Assembly: GCF_034479515.1 (NCBI RefSeq)
Contig: NZ_CP140152.1
Coordinates: forward strand, 992,001 to 1,056,000
DNA from: Duganella zoogloeoides
GTDB taxonomy: Bacteria; Pseudomonadota; Gammaproteobacteria; Burkholderiales; Burkholderiaceae_D
Direction: 5' to 3'
Length of the DNA stretch: 64,000 nt
A program made the position numbers and the translations under genes. Under the pieces are notes generated by a model. That model was not told the DNA's origin and did no database searches. It saw nothing but the letters and a program-made list of their open reading frames with translations. This document shows positions 9,921 through 18,289 of the stretch, piece after piece. Numbering within the stretch: the stretch's first letter is position 1; every line of letters starts with the position of its first letter.

Positions 9921-10002
9921 CGTCATCCCCGCGAACGCGGGGATCCATAGACCGGTGGCTTCGGCGCCTCAGTATGGATCCCCGCGTACGCGAGGGATGA
10001 CG
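9921..10002. repeat. REP-like doublet between aceE and aceF
   Basis: Two ~28-nt units, each an imperfect palindrome around CCCCGCGnnCGCGGGG and flanked by CGTCAT on one side and GATCCAT on the other. They lie in opposite orientation: 9921-9948 forward and 9974-10002 reversed. The same unit occurs at 27368-27467 with the reverse order. As RNA, each unit and the pair can form a strong hairpin, which could affect the aceE/aceF expression ratio. Confidence 0.85.
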
Positions 10003-10033
10003 GCTCGCACAAACAGAATACGGAGCAAACGCT

Positions 10034-11692
10034 ATGAGCATTGTGGAAGTTAAAGTCCCGGATATCGGCGACTTCAAGGAAGTGGAAGTCATCGAGCTGA
10101 TGGTCAAGGTTGGCGACACCATCAAGGTGGACCAGTCGCTGGTCACCGTTGAATCGGACAAGGCCAGCATGGAGATTCCATCGTCGGCCGCCGGCGTGAT
10201 CAAGGAAATCAAGGTCAAGGTCGGCGACAAGATCGCCGAAGGCGGCCTGCTGTTGCTGCTGGAAGGCGAAGCTGCTGCTGCGCCTGCGCCAGCCGCTGCT
10301 GCCGCTCCTGCACCTGCCGCCGCTGCGCCAACACCTGCTGCTGCACCAGCTCCTGCACCGGCTGCCGCCGCTGCCGGCCCGGTGGACATCGCGGTACCGG
10401 ACATCGGCGACTTCAAGGAAGTGGAAGTCATCGAAGTGATGGTCAAGGTGGGCGACACCATCAAGGTGGACCAGTCGCTGCTGACCGTGGAATCGGACAA
10501 GGCCAGCATGGAAATCCCATCGTCGCACGCCGGCGTGGTCAAGGAAGTTAAAGTAAAAGTCGGCGACAAGGTTGCCATGGGTACCATCGTGTTCGTGGTT
10601 GAATCGACCGGTGGTGCTCCTGCTGCCGCTGCTCCTGCTGCTGCACCAGCACCAAGCGCCGCGCCAGCTGCTGCACCAGCGCCTGCACCTGCACCTGCTG
10701 CAGCAGCTCCAGCAGCCGCTGCACCGGCTGCCTCGCAAGGCTCGGTTCAAACCGGCAAATTGGCCCACGCATCGCCATCGATCCGCAAGTTCGCACGTGA
10801 ACTGGGCGTGGACCTGGGCAAGGTGCCAGGTTCGGGTCCGAAAGGCCGCATCACCCAGATCGACGTGCAGAACTACGTCAAGGGCGTCATGGCTGGTACG
10901 ACCGCAGCGCCAGTCGGCGCGGCATCGTCCAACGCTGGCGGCGGCAACTTCAACGTGCTGCCATGGCCGTCGCTGGACTTTTCCAAATTCGGTCCGACCG
11001 AACTGCTGCCGCTGTCGCGCATCAAGAAGATCAGTGGCCCGAACCTGCACCGCAACTGGGTGCAGATCCCGCACGTCACGCAGTTCGACGAAGCGGACGT
11101 CACCGACCTGGAAGCATTCCGCGTCGATACCAACAACGCCAACGCCAAGAACAAGGATGCCGCCAAGCTCACCATGCTGGCATTCGTGATCAAGGCCTCG
11201 GTTGCTGCACTGAAGAAGTTCCCGTCGTTTAACTCGTCGCTCGATGCGAAGGGTGAAAACCTGATTCTCAAGCAGTACTACAACATCGGCTTCGCGGCAG
11301 ACACGCCGAACGGCCTGGTGGTCCCGGTCATCAAAAACGCCGACCAGAAATCGGTCTCGCAGATCGCCCGCGAAATGACGGAACTCTCCTTGCAAGCGCG
11401 TGACGGCAAACTCAAACCGGCCGACATGCAGGGCGCGACCTTCACCATCTCGTCGCTGGGCGGCATCGGCGGCACGCACTTCACGCCGATCGTCAACGCG
11501 CCGGAAGTGGCGATCCTGGGCTTGTCCAAGGCATCGATCAAGCCGGTATGGGACGGCAAGGCCTTCCAGCCACGTCTGATGATGGGCACCTCGCTGTCGT
11601 ACGACCACCGCGTGGTCGACGGCGCCATGGGCGCTCGCTTCTCCGTGTACCTGAGCGAAGTGCTCGGCGACATGCGCAAAATTCTGCTGTAA
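10034..11692 (+). CDS. aceF: Pyruvate dehydrogenase E2, dihydrolipoyl acetyltransferase with two lipoyl domains
   Basis: Core subunit transferring acetyl groups from the lipoyl arm to CoA. In order: lipoyl domain 1 (about residues 2-77, ESDKASME), an Ala/Pro linker, lipoyl domain 2 (about 118-193, ESDKASME), a long Ala/Pro linker, the peripheral-subunit-binding domain (ASPSIRKFARELGVDL), and the catalytic domain ending with the DHRVVDGA active-site motif. 552 residues. The two lipoyl domains are nearly identical to each other and to the N-terminus of the next gene. GGAG precedes the ATG. Confidence 0.97.
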   Translation: MSIVEVKVPDIGDFKEVEVIELMVKVGDTIKVDQSLVTVESDKASMEIPSSAAGVIKEIKVKVGDKIAEGGLLLLLEGEAAAAPAPAAAAAPAPAAAAPTPAAAPAPAPAAAAAGPVDIAVPDIGDFKEVEVIEVMVKVGDTIKVDQSLLTVESDKASMEIPSSHAGVVKEVKVKVGDKVAMGTIVFVVESTGGAPAAAAPAAAPAPSAAPAAAPAPAPAPAAAAPAAAAPAASQGSVQTGKLAHASPSIRKFARELGVDLGKVPGSGPKGRITQIDVQNYVKGVMAGTTAAPVGAASSNAGGGNFNVLPWPSLDFSKFGPTELLPLSRIKKISGPNLHRNWVQIPHVTQFDEADVTDLEAFRVDTNNANAKNKDAAKLTMLAFVIKASVAALKKFPSFNSSLDAKGENLILKQYYNIGFAADTPNGLVVPVIKNADQKSVSQIAREMTELSLQARDGKLKPADMQGATFTISSLGGIGGTHFTPIVNAPEVAILGLSKASIKPVWDGKAFQPRLMMGTSLSYDHRVVDGAMGARFSVYLSEVLGDMRKILL

Positions 11693-11701
11693 GGAGCGAC
11701 T

Positions 11702-13498
11702 ATGAGCACAGAAGTGAAAGTGCCGAATATCGGCGACTTCGCAGAAGTTGAAGTAATCGAAGTGATGGTCAAGGTCGGCGACACCATCAAGGTGGACCAG
11801 TCCCTGATCACCGTGGAATCGGACAAGGCGTCGATGGAAGTGCCATCGTCGCACGCCGGCGTGGTCAAGCAGGTCTTGGTCAAAGTGGGCGACAAGGTCA
11901 AGGAAGGCGTAGCGATGCTGGTCATCGATGCGGCTGCCGGCGATGCGCCTGCTCCTGCCGCCGCTGCTCCGGCACCGGCACCGGGTGCCGCTGCACCTGC
12001 TGCGGCGCCTGCACCTGCGGCTGCTCCGGCAGCCCCTGTGGCGGCGCCGATCGGCGGCAGCTACAGCGGCCAGGTCGATGTCGACTGCGACATGATGGTG
12101 TTGGGCGGTGGTCCTGGCGGCTACTCGGCAGCGTTCCGCGCGGCCGACCTGGGCCTGAACACCGTGATCGTCGAGCGTTACGAAACGCTGGGCGGCGTGT
12201 GCCTGAACGTCGGTTGTATTCCATCGAAGGCCCTGCTGCACGTGGCGTCGGTCATCGACGAAACCCAGCACATGAGCAAGACCGGCGTCACCTTTGCCAA
12301 GCCCACCATCGATATCGACCAGGTGCGCGCGTACAAGGAAGGCGTGATCAAGAACATGACCGGCGGTCTGGCCGGCATGGCCAAGGCGCGCAAGACGCAA
12401 ATCGTCACCGGCGTGGGCCAGTTCCTGAGCGCGAACCACATCGAAGTAACAAGCGCGGACGGCACCAAGAAAGTGGTGCAGTTCAAGCAGGCGATCATCG
12501 CTGCCGGTTCGGCCGTCGTGAAGCTGCCATTCGTGCCCGAAGATCCGCGCATCGTCGATTCGACCGGTGCACTGGAACTGCGCCAGATCCCGAAACGCAT
12601 GCTGGTCATCGGCGGCGGCATCATCGGCCTGGAAATGGCTACCGTGTATTCGACGTTCGGTGCGCGCATCGACGTGGTCGAAATGATGGACGGCTTGATG
12701 CAAGGCGCCGACCGCGATGCGGTCAAGGTCTGGCAGAAGTTCAACGAGAAGCGCTTCGATAACATCATGACCAAGACCAAGACGGTCGGCGTGGAAGCGC
12801 TGCCCGAAGGGATCAAGGTCACGTTCGAAGCCGCCGAAGCCGGCGCTGCTGCGCCTGCACCGCAGGTCTACGACCTGGTGCTGGTCGCCGTGGGCCGCAG
12901 CCCGAACGGCAAGAAGATCGCTGCCGACAAGGCCGGCGTGGTGGTCACCGACCGTGGCTTCATCCCGGTCGATAGCCAGATGCGCACCAACGTGCCGAAC
13001 ATCTTCGCCATCGGCGACCTGGTGGGCCAGCCGATGCTGGCGCACAAGGCCGTGCACGAAGGCCACGTGGCAGCGGAAGCCGCCGCCGGCCAGAAGTCGC
13101 ACTTCGACGTCAAGGTAATTCCATCGGTGGCGTACACCGATCCGGAAGTGGCATGGGCCGGCATCACCGAGGACGAAGCGAAAGCCAAGGGCATCAAGGT
13201 CGAGAAGGGCCACTTCCCGTGGGCCGCTTCGGGCCGCGCCGTGGCCAACGGCCGCGCCGAGGGCTTCACCAAGCTGCTGTTCGACGCTGAAACCCACCGC
13301 ATCATCGGCGGTACCATCGTGGGCACGCACGCCGGCGACATGATCGGCGAAATCGCGCTGGCCATCGAAATGGGCTGCGACGGCACCGACATCGGCAAGA
13401 CCATCCACCCGCACCCGACCCTGGGCGAGTCGATCGGCATGGCGGCCGAAGTGTACGAAGGTTCGTGCACCGATCTGCCGCCACCGCGCAAGAAATAA
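11702..13498 (+). CDS. lpdA: Dihydrolipoyl dehydrogenase (E3) with N-terminal lipoyl domain
   Basis: Flavoprotein that reoxidises dihydrolipoamide with NAD. The 598 residues are longer than a plain E3 (about 470) because of an N-terminal lipoyl domain (about residues 2-77, ESDKASME) and an Ala/Pro linker. Then come the FAD motif GGGPGGYSA, the redox-active GGVCLNVGCIPSK, the NAD motif GGGIIGLEMATVYS and the C-terminal His-Glu dyad segment HPHPTLGES. This fusion is known from Neisseria and Burkholderiales. AAGGAG precedes the ATG, 9 nt after aceF. Confidence 0.97.
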   Translation: MSTEVKVPNIGDFAEVEVIEVMVKVGDTIKVDQSLITVESDKASMEVPSSHAGVVKQVLVKVGDKVKEGVAMLVIDAAAGDAPAPAAAAPAPAPGAAAPAAAPAPAAAPAAPVAAPIGGSYSGQVDVDCDMMVLGGGPGGYSAAFRAADLGLNTVIVERYETLGGVCLNVGCIPSKALLHVASVIDETQHMSKTGVTFAKPTIDIDQVRAYKEGVIKNMTGGLAGMAKARKTQIVTGVGQFLSANHIEVTSADGTKKVVQFKQAIIAAGSAVVKLPFVPEDPRIVDSTGALELRQIPKRMLVIGGGIIGLEMATVYSTFGARIDVVEMMDGLMQGADRDAVKVWQKFNEKRFDNIMTKTKTVGVEALPEGIKVTFEAAEAGAAAPAPQVYDLVLVAVGRSPNGKKIAADKAGVVVTDRGFIPVDSQMRTNVPNIFAIGDLVGQPMLAHKAVHEGHVAAEAAAGQKSHFDVKVIPSVAYTDPEVAWAGITEDEAKAKGIKVEKGHFPWAASGRAVANGRAEGFTKLLFDAETHRIIGGTIVGTHAGDMIGEIALAIEMGCDGTDIGKTIHPHPTLGESIGMAAEVYEGSCTDLPPPRKK

Positions 13499-13521
13499 GC
13501 AATCGTTACCGGTTGCCCGAG

Positions 13522-13556
13522 ATGCCGTTCAGCGTGAGCTGGGCGGCATTTTTTTT
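13522..13556 (+). terminator. Terminator of the pdh operon
   Basis: A 12-bp stem (13522-13533 with 13538-13549, two G-U pairs) with a GTGA loop is followed by eight T residues. It lies 23 nt after the lpdA stop. Confidence 0.9.
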
Positions 13557-13585
13557 CAGCCTGTCGGCGTGCGGGGCCGCCGCAT

Positions 13586-14377
13586 TCAGGTAGGTTCCAC
13601 GCTGCCGCCCACCAGGATATCGGCGCCTTCGATACGCGTCGCTATCAGGCCGGCACGCCCCGTCGCCCGGCCTTGCCGGAGCAGGATGCCGTGGCCGAGC
13701 AGTGCGGTGAGGGCGCCGGCCGCGACCCCGGTGGCGCTGTCTTCCAGCGCCGGATCGAGATGGTTGAAGTTGCGGCCTTCGTAGCTGCCGTTGTCAACCT
13801 TGCAGTACGCGTAGATGCCATTGACGCCTGCGGTTTTTCCCCAGGCGGCGATGGCCGGCAGATTGGGCGTCAGGCCATGCAGCGTGGTTGCATTCGTCAC
13901 CTCGACCAGCAGCTTTGGACTGCCGACTGAGAACACGCGTGCCGGCGCCAGCGGCACCAAGCCCGGCGCGGCCAGCAGGCGCCCGATGAGGTCAGGCGCC
14001 AGGTTCGGCCGTGATACCTCCTGCCGTTGAAGACGAACCGACACCTGGTCATCGGCACCAGGAACGAGCCCGAGCCGCTGGCCATGCACGGCAGTCTTCA
14101 CCATGAGATTGTGATTGCCGCCATGCTGCATGAACAGGTGCTGGCCGACAGCCAGCGTCGCGTGCAGGCATAGCGGACTGCGCGTGTGCGGATAAAAATA
14201 ATCGACGCTTGCCACCACGTCCGCCTCATCGGGCGGATCGATCCAGACACACGTCATATTGCGCTCGCGTGCGAAGTCCTGGCGCGCTTCGCGGGGTGAG
14301 GCGTCGCCCTCGATCACCAGGGCCGGATTGCCATCGCCGGGCTGTTCACCGAAGCATTTGAATCTGTGAACTTGCAT
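13586..14377 (-). CDS. PhzF-family isomerase-like protein with altered active site
   Basis: A 263-residue member of the PhzF/YddE fold (related to diaminopimelate epimerase). Visible are the N-terminal MQVHRFKCFG and GNPALVIEG and the C-terminal EDSATGVAAGALTALL, matching the family EDPATG motif. Where PhzF carries its catalytic glutamate (Glu45) this protein has Cys43 (RNMTCVWID). The GHP segment is LHA with the histidine kept (His72), next to Cys70. So it belongs to the fold but probably does not catalyse the phenazine-pathway step, and no other phenazine gene is near. Substrate unknown. Confidence 0.8.
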   Translation of the reverse strand: MQVHRFKCFGEQPGDGNPALVIEGDASPREARQDFARERNMTCVWIDPPDEADVVASVDYFYPHTRSPLCLHATLAVGQHLFMQHGGNHNLMVKTAVHGQRLGLVPGADDQVSVRLQRQEVSRPNLAPDLIGRLLAAPGLVPLAPARVFSVGSPKLLVEVTNATTLHGLTPNLPAIAAWGKTAGVNGIYAYCKVDNGSYEGRNFNHLDPALEDSATGVAAGALTALLGHGILLRQGRATGRAGLIATRIEGADILVGGSVEPT

Positions 14378-14462
14378 GTGCTTCCTCTTTCAATTGTGAT
14401 GTTGGTATGCCCATGTGGGGGATGCCAACTGAGCCAAATTTCCCGCGTAAGAGCAATTTTCT

Positions 14463-14480
14463 GTGTGTATAATTACACAC
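14463..14480. promoter_or_regulatory. hicAB operator overlapping the -10 element
   Basis: Perfect inverted repeat GTGTGTA-TAAT-TACACAC. A TATAAT hexamer (14468-14473) lies inside it, 24 nt before the hicA ATG. HicB antitoxins with a DNA-binding C-terminus repress their own promoter, so this is the likely autoregulatory site. No convincing -35 is seen. Confidence 0.7.
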
Positions 14481-14497
14481 GGCTAGCGAGGTGGCGG

Positions 14498-14680
14498 ATG
14501 AACTCGATTCAACTGATCAAGCGGTTAGAGGACGATGGCTGGTACTTGGTGCGATTAAAGGGGAGCCACCATCACTTCAAACATCCGGAAAAGCCCGGTT
14601 TGGTCACTGTGCCGCATCCCAAGAAAGACCTTCCTGTCGGAACTTGGAAAAGCGTGCTCAAAGATGCCGGACTTAAGTAA
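14498..14680 (+). CDS. hicA: HicA-family mRNA interferase toxin
   Basis: A 60-residue HicA toxin, which cleaves mRNA in the ribosome context. It has the small dsRBD-like fold with the catalytic histidine in LKGSHHHFKHP and the C-terminal PVGTWKSVLKDAGL. The frame is open further upstream, but the ATG at 14498 gives exactly the family length and follows the promoter and operator. hicB follows 26 nt later. The GC content looks lower than in neighbouring genes, suggesting acquisition. Confidence 0.93.
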   Translation: MNSIQLIKRLEDDGWYLVRLKGSHHHFKHPEKPGLVTVPHPKKDLPVGTWKSVLKDAGLK

Positions 14681-14706
14681 TGCGTTATTGGAAAACGGAG
14701 CAGCCG

Positions 14707-15129
14707 ATGGATATTCCCGTGGTGATTTTCAAGGATGAAGGCAGCGTTTACGGGGTGAACGTGCCTGACATCAAAGGTGTGCACTCGTGGGGCGACACGG
14801 TCGAGGAGGCACTCAAAAATGTCAGGGAAGCGATCACCAGCCATATCGAAACCCTGTTGGAACTCGGCGAGGCGGTAGAGATCAGCCAGAGCAAGATCGG
14901 CGAGTTGCAAAGCGATCCTCAGCATGCTGGTGGAATCTGGGCACTGGTGGCACTCGATCTCGACAAGCTCGATACCAAACCCGAACGCATTAACATCAGT
15001 CTGCCGCGGTTTGTTGTGGGCAAAATAGACCGTTATGCGGCGTCCCGCCATGAAACCCGCAGCGGCCTGTTGGCGCGCGCTGTGCTGCAACTGATCGACA
15101 CCGAATCTAAAGTAACTGGACGTTCTTGA
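14707..15129 (+). CDS. hicB: HicB-family antitoxin
   Basis: Neutralises HicA and likely represses the pair. 140 residues from the ATG at 14707. The N-terminal partial RNase H-like fold reads MDIPVVIFKDEGSVYGVNVPD, and the C-terminal ribbon-helix-helix-like part includes INISLPRFVVGKIDRYA. An earlier in-frame ATG at 14680 overlaps the hicA stop. The later one fits the family start and has CGGAG 6 nt upstream, so I prefer it. Confidence 0.9.
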   Translation: MDIPVVIFKDEGSVYGVNVPDIKGVHSWGDTVEEALKNVREAITSHIETLLELGEAVEISQSKIGELQSDPQHAGGIWALVALDLDKLDTKPERINISLPRFVVGKIDRYAASRHETRSGLLARAVLQLIDTESKVTGRS

Positions 15130-15142
15130 TGATTACGATAAC

Positions 15143-15174
15143 GCCGCTTGATCATCGTCTGAGCGGCATTTTCA
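15143..15174 (+). terminator. Weak terminator after hicB
   Basis: A 6-bp GCCGCT/AGCGGC stem with a 13-nt loop is followed by ATTTTC. It lies 13 nt past the hicB stop. Confidence 0.45.
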
Positions 15175-15207
15175 TTGTCGGCGTATCGCCAGTCACACTT
15201 CTCCACA

Positions 15208-16425
15208 TCAGCAAGCCGTCGGCTTCACCCGCTCCACCTCCAACCCGAACCATGGCCGCAGCCTGGTGCCGAATACGTTGCCGATGAACGCCGCCACCAG
15301 CCACAGCCAGCCGTGCAGGCTGCCGGAGACGATGCCGCTGAAGTAGGCGCCGATGTTACAGCCGTAGGCCAGGCGCGCGCCGTAGCCGAGCAGCAGGCCG
15401 CCGACGACTGCCGCCACCAGCGAGCGCAATGGCACGCGCCACACCGGCGCGTAGCGCCCGGCCAGGGCGGCGGCAAGCATGGCGCCAAACACGATGCCGA
15501 TGTCCATTACCGACGTGACGTCTTCGATCACCGGTGCATTGAGCGTGGCGGCGTTGGCCGGCGCCGACCAGTAGGTCCAGCCGGCGACGTCGATGCCGGC
15601 CAGCGTGGCCGCCTTGGCGCCCCACAGGGCAAAAGCCGACGTCACGCCCCACGGGCGGCCGGCCAGTGCCAGCGTGGCGAAATTGAGGAGGACGAGCGCG
15701 ATGCCGCCCGCGACCAGCGGCCACGGGCCGTGCAGCCAGCGCGCCGTGTGGTCGGGTTGCACATGGGCGGCTACCAGCTTGCCGTGGCGGCGCTTTTCTA
15801 CCACGACGGTCACTGCGAAGATCAATCCGAACACCAGCCAATTGAGCGCCAGCGCGGGCGCCACGCCCAGCGACTTGACCAGCGAGATCGGTGCCAGTTG
15901 CGGCAGCGACGTCCAGAATGGCATGTGGGCGGTGCCAATCAGCGAGCCGCCGATAAAGGCTACCAGCGTGACGATCATGCGGGTGCTGCCGCCGCCTACC
16001 GTGTACAGGGTGCCGGAGGCGCAGCCGCCGCCGAGCTGCATGCCGATGCCGAAGATGAATGCCCCGACTACCACCGACGTGCCGGCCGGCGCCACCAGGC
16101 CCTTGATCGGCGCGCCGAACAGAGAGCCAGCAGCCAGCACCGGGAAGAACAGCGCCACGCCCACGGCCAGCATCACCATCTGCGCGCGCAGTCCTTCGCC
16201 GCGGCCATCGGCGATGAACACCCGCCACGCCGACGTGAAGCCGAACGCCGCGTGATACAGCGTGACGCCGAGCAGCGCACCGACCACGTACAGCGCGGCC
16301 TGGCGCGGGCCGACGGCCTGGCCCAAATACCACGCGCCGATCACGACGAAGGCAAGCGCGCTCCACAGGGCGCCGGGGTTGATGTTGGACGGAGGGCGCA
16401 TGGGCGCGGTGATCGTGGTGGACAT
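15208..16425 (-). CDS. YeeE/YedE-family membrane transporter (thiosulfate/sulfur uptake type)
   Basis: A polytopic inner-membrane protein of 405 residues with two YeeE/YedE halves. The cysteine motifs GMQLGGGCASGTL (first half) and LAYGCNIGAYFSG (second half) match those used to pass thiosulfate in TsuA (YeeE) proteins. It is therefore a probable thiosulfate or reduced-sulfur importer; the exact substrate is inferred. I start at the ATG at 16425 (MSTTITAPM); the frame is open upstream without a good site. No TusA-like partner is adjacent. It diverges from the cytochrome fusion gene. Confidence 0.85.
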   Translation of the reverse strand: MSTTITAPMRPPSNINPGALWSALAFVVIGAWYLGQAVGPRQAALYVVGALLGVTLYHAAFGFTSAWRVFIADGRGEGLRAQMVMLAVGVALFFPVLAAGSLFGAPIKGLVAPAGTSVVVGAFIFGIGMQLGGGCASGTLYTVGGGSTRMIVTLVAFIGGSLIGTAHMPFWTSLPQLAPISLVKSLGVAPALALNWLVFGLIFAVTVVVEKRRHGKLVAAHVQPDHTARWLHGPWPLVAGGIALVLLNFATLALAGRPWGVTSAFALWGAKAATLAGIDVAGWTYWSAPANAATLNAPVIEDVTSVMDIGIVFGAMLAAALAGRYAPVWRVPLRSLVAAVVGGLLLGYGARLAYGCNIGAYFSGIVSGSLHGWLWLVAAFIGNVFGTRLRPWFGLEVERVKPTAC

Positions 16426-16570
16426 GGCGATGGGGTAAAAAATAAGTAAGTTGGCATTCTCCGCCTTTTTGCTGCGAAGCGGCGCAATCATATTTCTGAT
16501 TAAAGCCGAACGGCGGTAGGCGAGGGCGGTGAAGTGTGAAAGCATGGCTGTCCGACCAATGAGGTTAGCC

Positions 16571-18289
16571 ATGCACCAAGCCACCCCGATCCGACTCCTG
16601 CCCTTGCTCTTCGGCCTGACACTGGCCGCCATACAAACCACCCAAGCTGCCCCCCTCGATGGCAAGCGCATCTTCCAGAACAACTGCGCGATGTGCCATT
16701 CCGCGTCGCCCGACATGGCCACGCTGGCCGGGCCGCCGCTGTTCAATGTCGTGGGGCGCAAGGTCGCCGGCGTCGCGGGCTTTGCGTACTCCGATGCCTT
16801 GAGCGCGCTGGGTGCAAAGAACAAGCGCTGGACCGCGCAGGAACTGGAACTGTTCCTGAAAGACCCCAGCGCCTACGCGCCCGGCACCTCGATGCCGATC
16901 GCGGTCGCCCAACCGGCCGAACGCGCGGCGCTGGTTGCGTACCTGGCCACCGCCAAGGGCAAGGCTGCCATACCGGCTGCATCGCAAGCCCCCGCCGCCA
17001 GCGCCAACACCAACGCCAACAACACCAGCAAGGAAGAACACTGGAGCGACGACCAGCCCGGTCGCATCCATGCAGTGCGCATGGCCGACCTGCCACCGCC
17101 GTTCGCCAGTGCCAGCGCCGGCAACAACCCGAAGACCGTGCCGCGTCCGCAAGGCGTGCTGCCATCGGTGCCGGCCAACTTCGCCGTCAATCTGTGGGCC
17201 ACGGACCCCGATCGCGGCCGCGTAATGGTCAAGGCGCCGAATGGCGACATCTTCATCTCGTCCACTACCAAGCGCCTGATCAAGGTGTTCAGGTCCAGCA
17301 CCGGCGCGACCGCCGACAAGATCAGCGTGTTCGCCGACAAGCTCGATCGGCCGTTCGGCTTCGCCTTCTGGCCGGCAGGACCGAACCCGCAATACCTGTA
17401 CGTGGCCAACGTCAATTCCATCATCCGCTTCCCCTATAAAAATGGCGACCTGGTGGCCGGCGCACCGGCCGAAGTGGTGGTGCCCACCCTGACGGCGGAG
17501 ACGGGCAGCCATTCCTCGCGCACGCTGGTGTTTTCCAGGGATGGCAAGACCATGTATTTGTCGATCGGCTCCGCGTCCAACGTGGCCGAGGGCATCGGCG
17601 CCATGCCGCCGGAACCGCTGAAGCACTGGGAAGCAAAACACGGTCTCGGCGCGGCCTGGGGTTCGGAGCTGGACCGCGCAGTGGTGCTGGCGTTCGACGC
17701 CGATGGCAAGAACAAGCGCACCTTCGCCACCGGCCTGCGCAACTGCGTGGGCATGTATCTGTATCCGCGCACGGGCGACCTGCTGTGCAGCGTGAACGAG
17801 CGCGATATGCTCGGCGATAACCTGCCGCCCGACTACCTCACGCGCGTAAAAGATGGTGGCCACTATGGCTGGCCGTGGCACTACATCGGCAACAACGAGG
17901 AGCCGCGTTTGCAGGGCCAGCGGCCCGACCTCAAAGGCAAGGTTACTGCGCCCGACCTGCTGCTGACGGCCCATTCGGCGCCGCTGGGCATGATCATGTA
18001 CGACGCGCCCGCCGCCGCCCAAGCGGCCTTCCCGCAAGAGTATCCTGGCGATGTCTTCCTGGCGCTGCACGGCTCCTGGAACCGCGCCACGCGCACCGGC
18101 TCGAAAGTGGTGCGGGTGTTCATGAAAGACGGTGTGCCGACCGGGAAGTACCAGGACTTCATGACTGGTTTTGTCGTCAGCGACAAGAAAGTGTGGGGCC
18201 GGCCGTCGTCGGTGGTGGTGCAGGACGACGGCTCGCTGCTGGTCGATGACGATGTCACCGGAGAGATCTGGCGGGTGGCCCCGAAATAA
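16571..18289 (+). CDS. Periplasmic cytochrome c - sorbosone-dehydrogenase-like fusion
   Basis: 572 residues. A signal peptide (ending TQAAPL) is followed by a cytochrome c domain with CAMCH, an Asn/Ala linker (about residues 125-155), and a C-terminal beta-propeller of the L-sorbosone/glucose dehydrogenase type (DRPFGFAFWP, ATGLRNCVGMYLYP, LHGSWNRATRTGSKVV). It probably oxidises a sugar or aldose in the periplasm and passes electrons to its own haem; whether it uses PQQ is not shown. Several earlier starts exist; ATG 16571 has GAGG 6 nt upstream and begins directly with the signal peptide. Confidence 0.82.
   Translation: MHQATPIRLLPLLFGLTLAAIQTTQAAPLDGKRIFQNNCAMCHSASPDMATLAGPPLFNVVGRKVAGVAGFAYSDALSALGAKNKRWTAQELELFLKDPSAYAPGTSMPIAVAQPAERAALVAYLATAKGKAAIPAASQAPAASANTNANNTSKEEHWSDDQPGRIHAVRMADLPPPFASASAGNNPKTVPRPQGVLPSVPANFAVNLWATDPDRGRVMVKAPNGDIFISSTTKRLIKVFRSSTGATADKISVFADKLDRPFGFAFWPAGPNPQYLYVANVNSIIRFPYKNGDLVAGAPAEVVVPTLTAETGSHSSRTLVFSRDGKTMYLSIGSASNVAEGIGAMPPEPLKHWEAKHGLGAAWGSELDRAVVLAFDADGKNKRTFATGLRNCVGMYLYPRTGDLLCSVNERDMLGDNLPPDYLTRVKDGGHYGWPWHYIGNNEEPRLQGQRPDLKGKVTAPDLLLTAHSAPLGMIMYDAPAAAQAAFPQEYPGDVFLALHGSWNRATRTGSKVVRVFMKDGVPTGKYQDFMTGFVVSDKKVWGRPSSVVVQDDGSLLVDDDVTGEIWRVAPK

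Noticed and set aside
10270..10740. Repetitive GCTGCTCCTGCACC-like tract that might look like a tandem or CRISPR-like repeat
   Set aside because: It encodes the Ala/Pro linkers between aceF domains; the units are irregular and have no spacers.
9923..13414. Very long minus-strand open frame (over 1,100 codons) opposite aceF-lpdA
   Set aside because: It mirrors the codon pattern of the real genes in high-GC DNA, has a His/Arg/Asp-rich nonsense composition and no domain. The plus strand encodes clear enzymes.
13586..14377. Phenazine biosynthesis locus
   Set aside because: Only a PhzF-fold homologue with a changed active site is present; no phzA-E or phzG genes are near.
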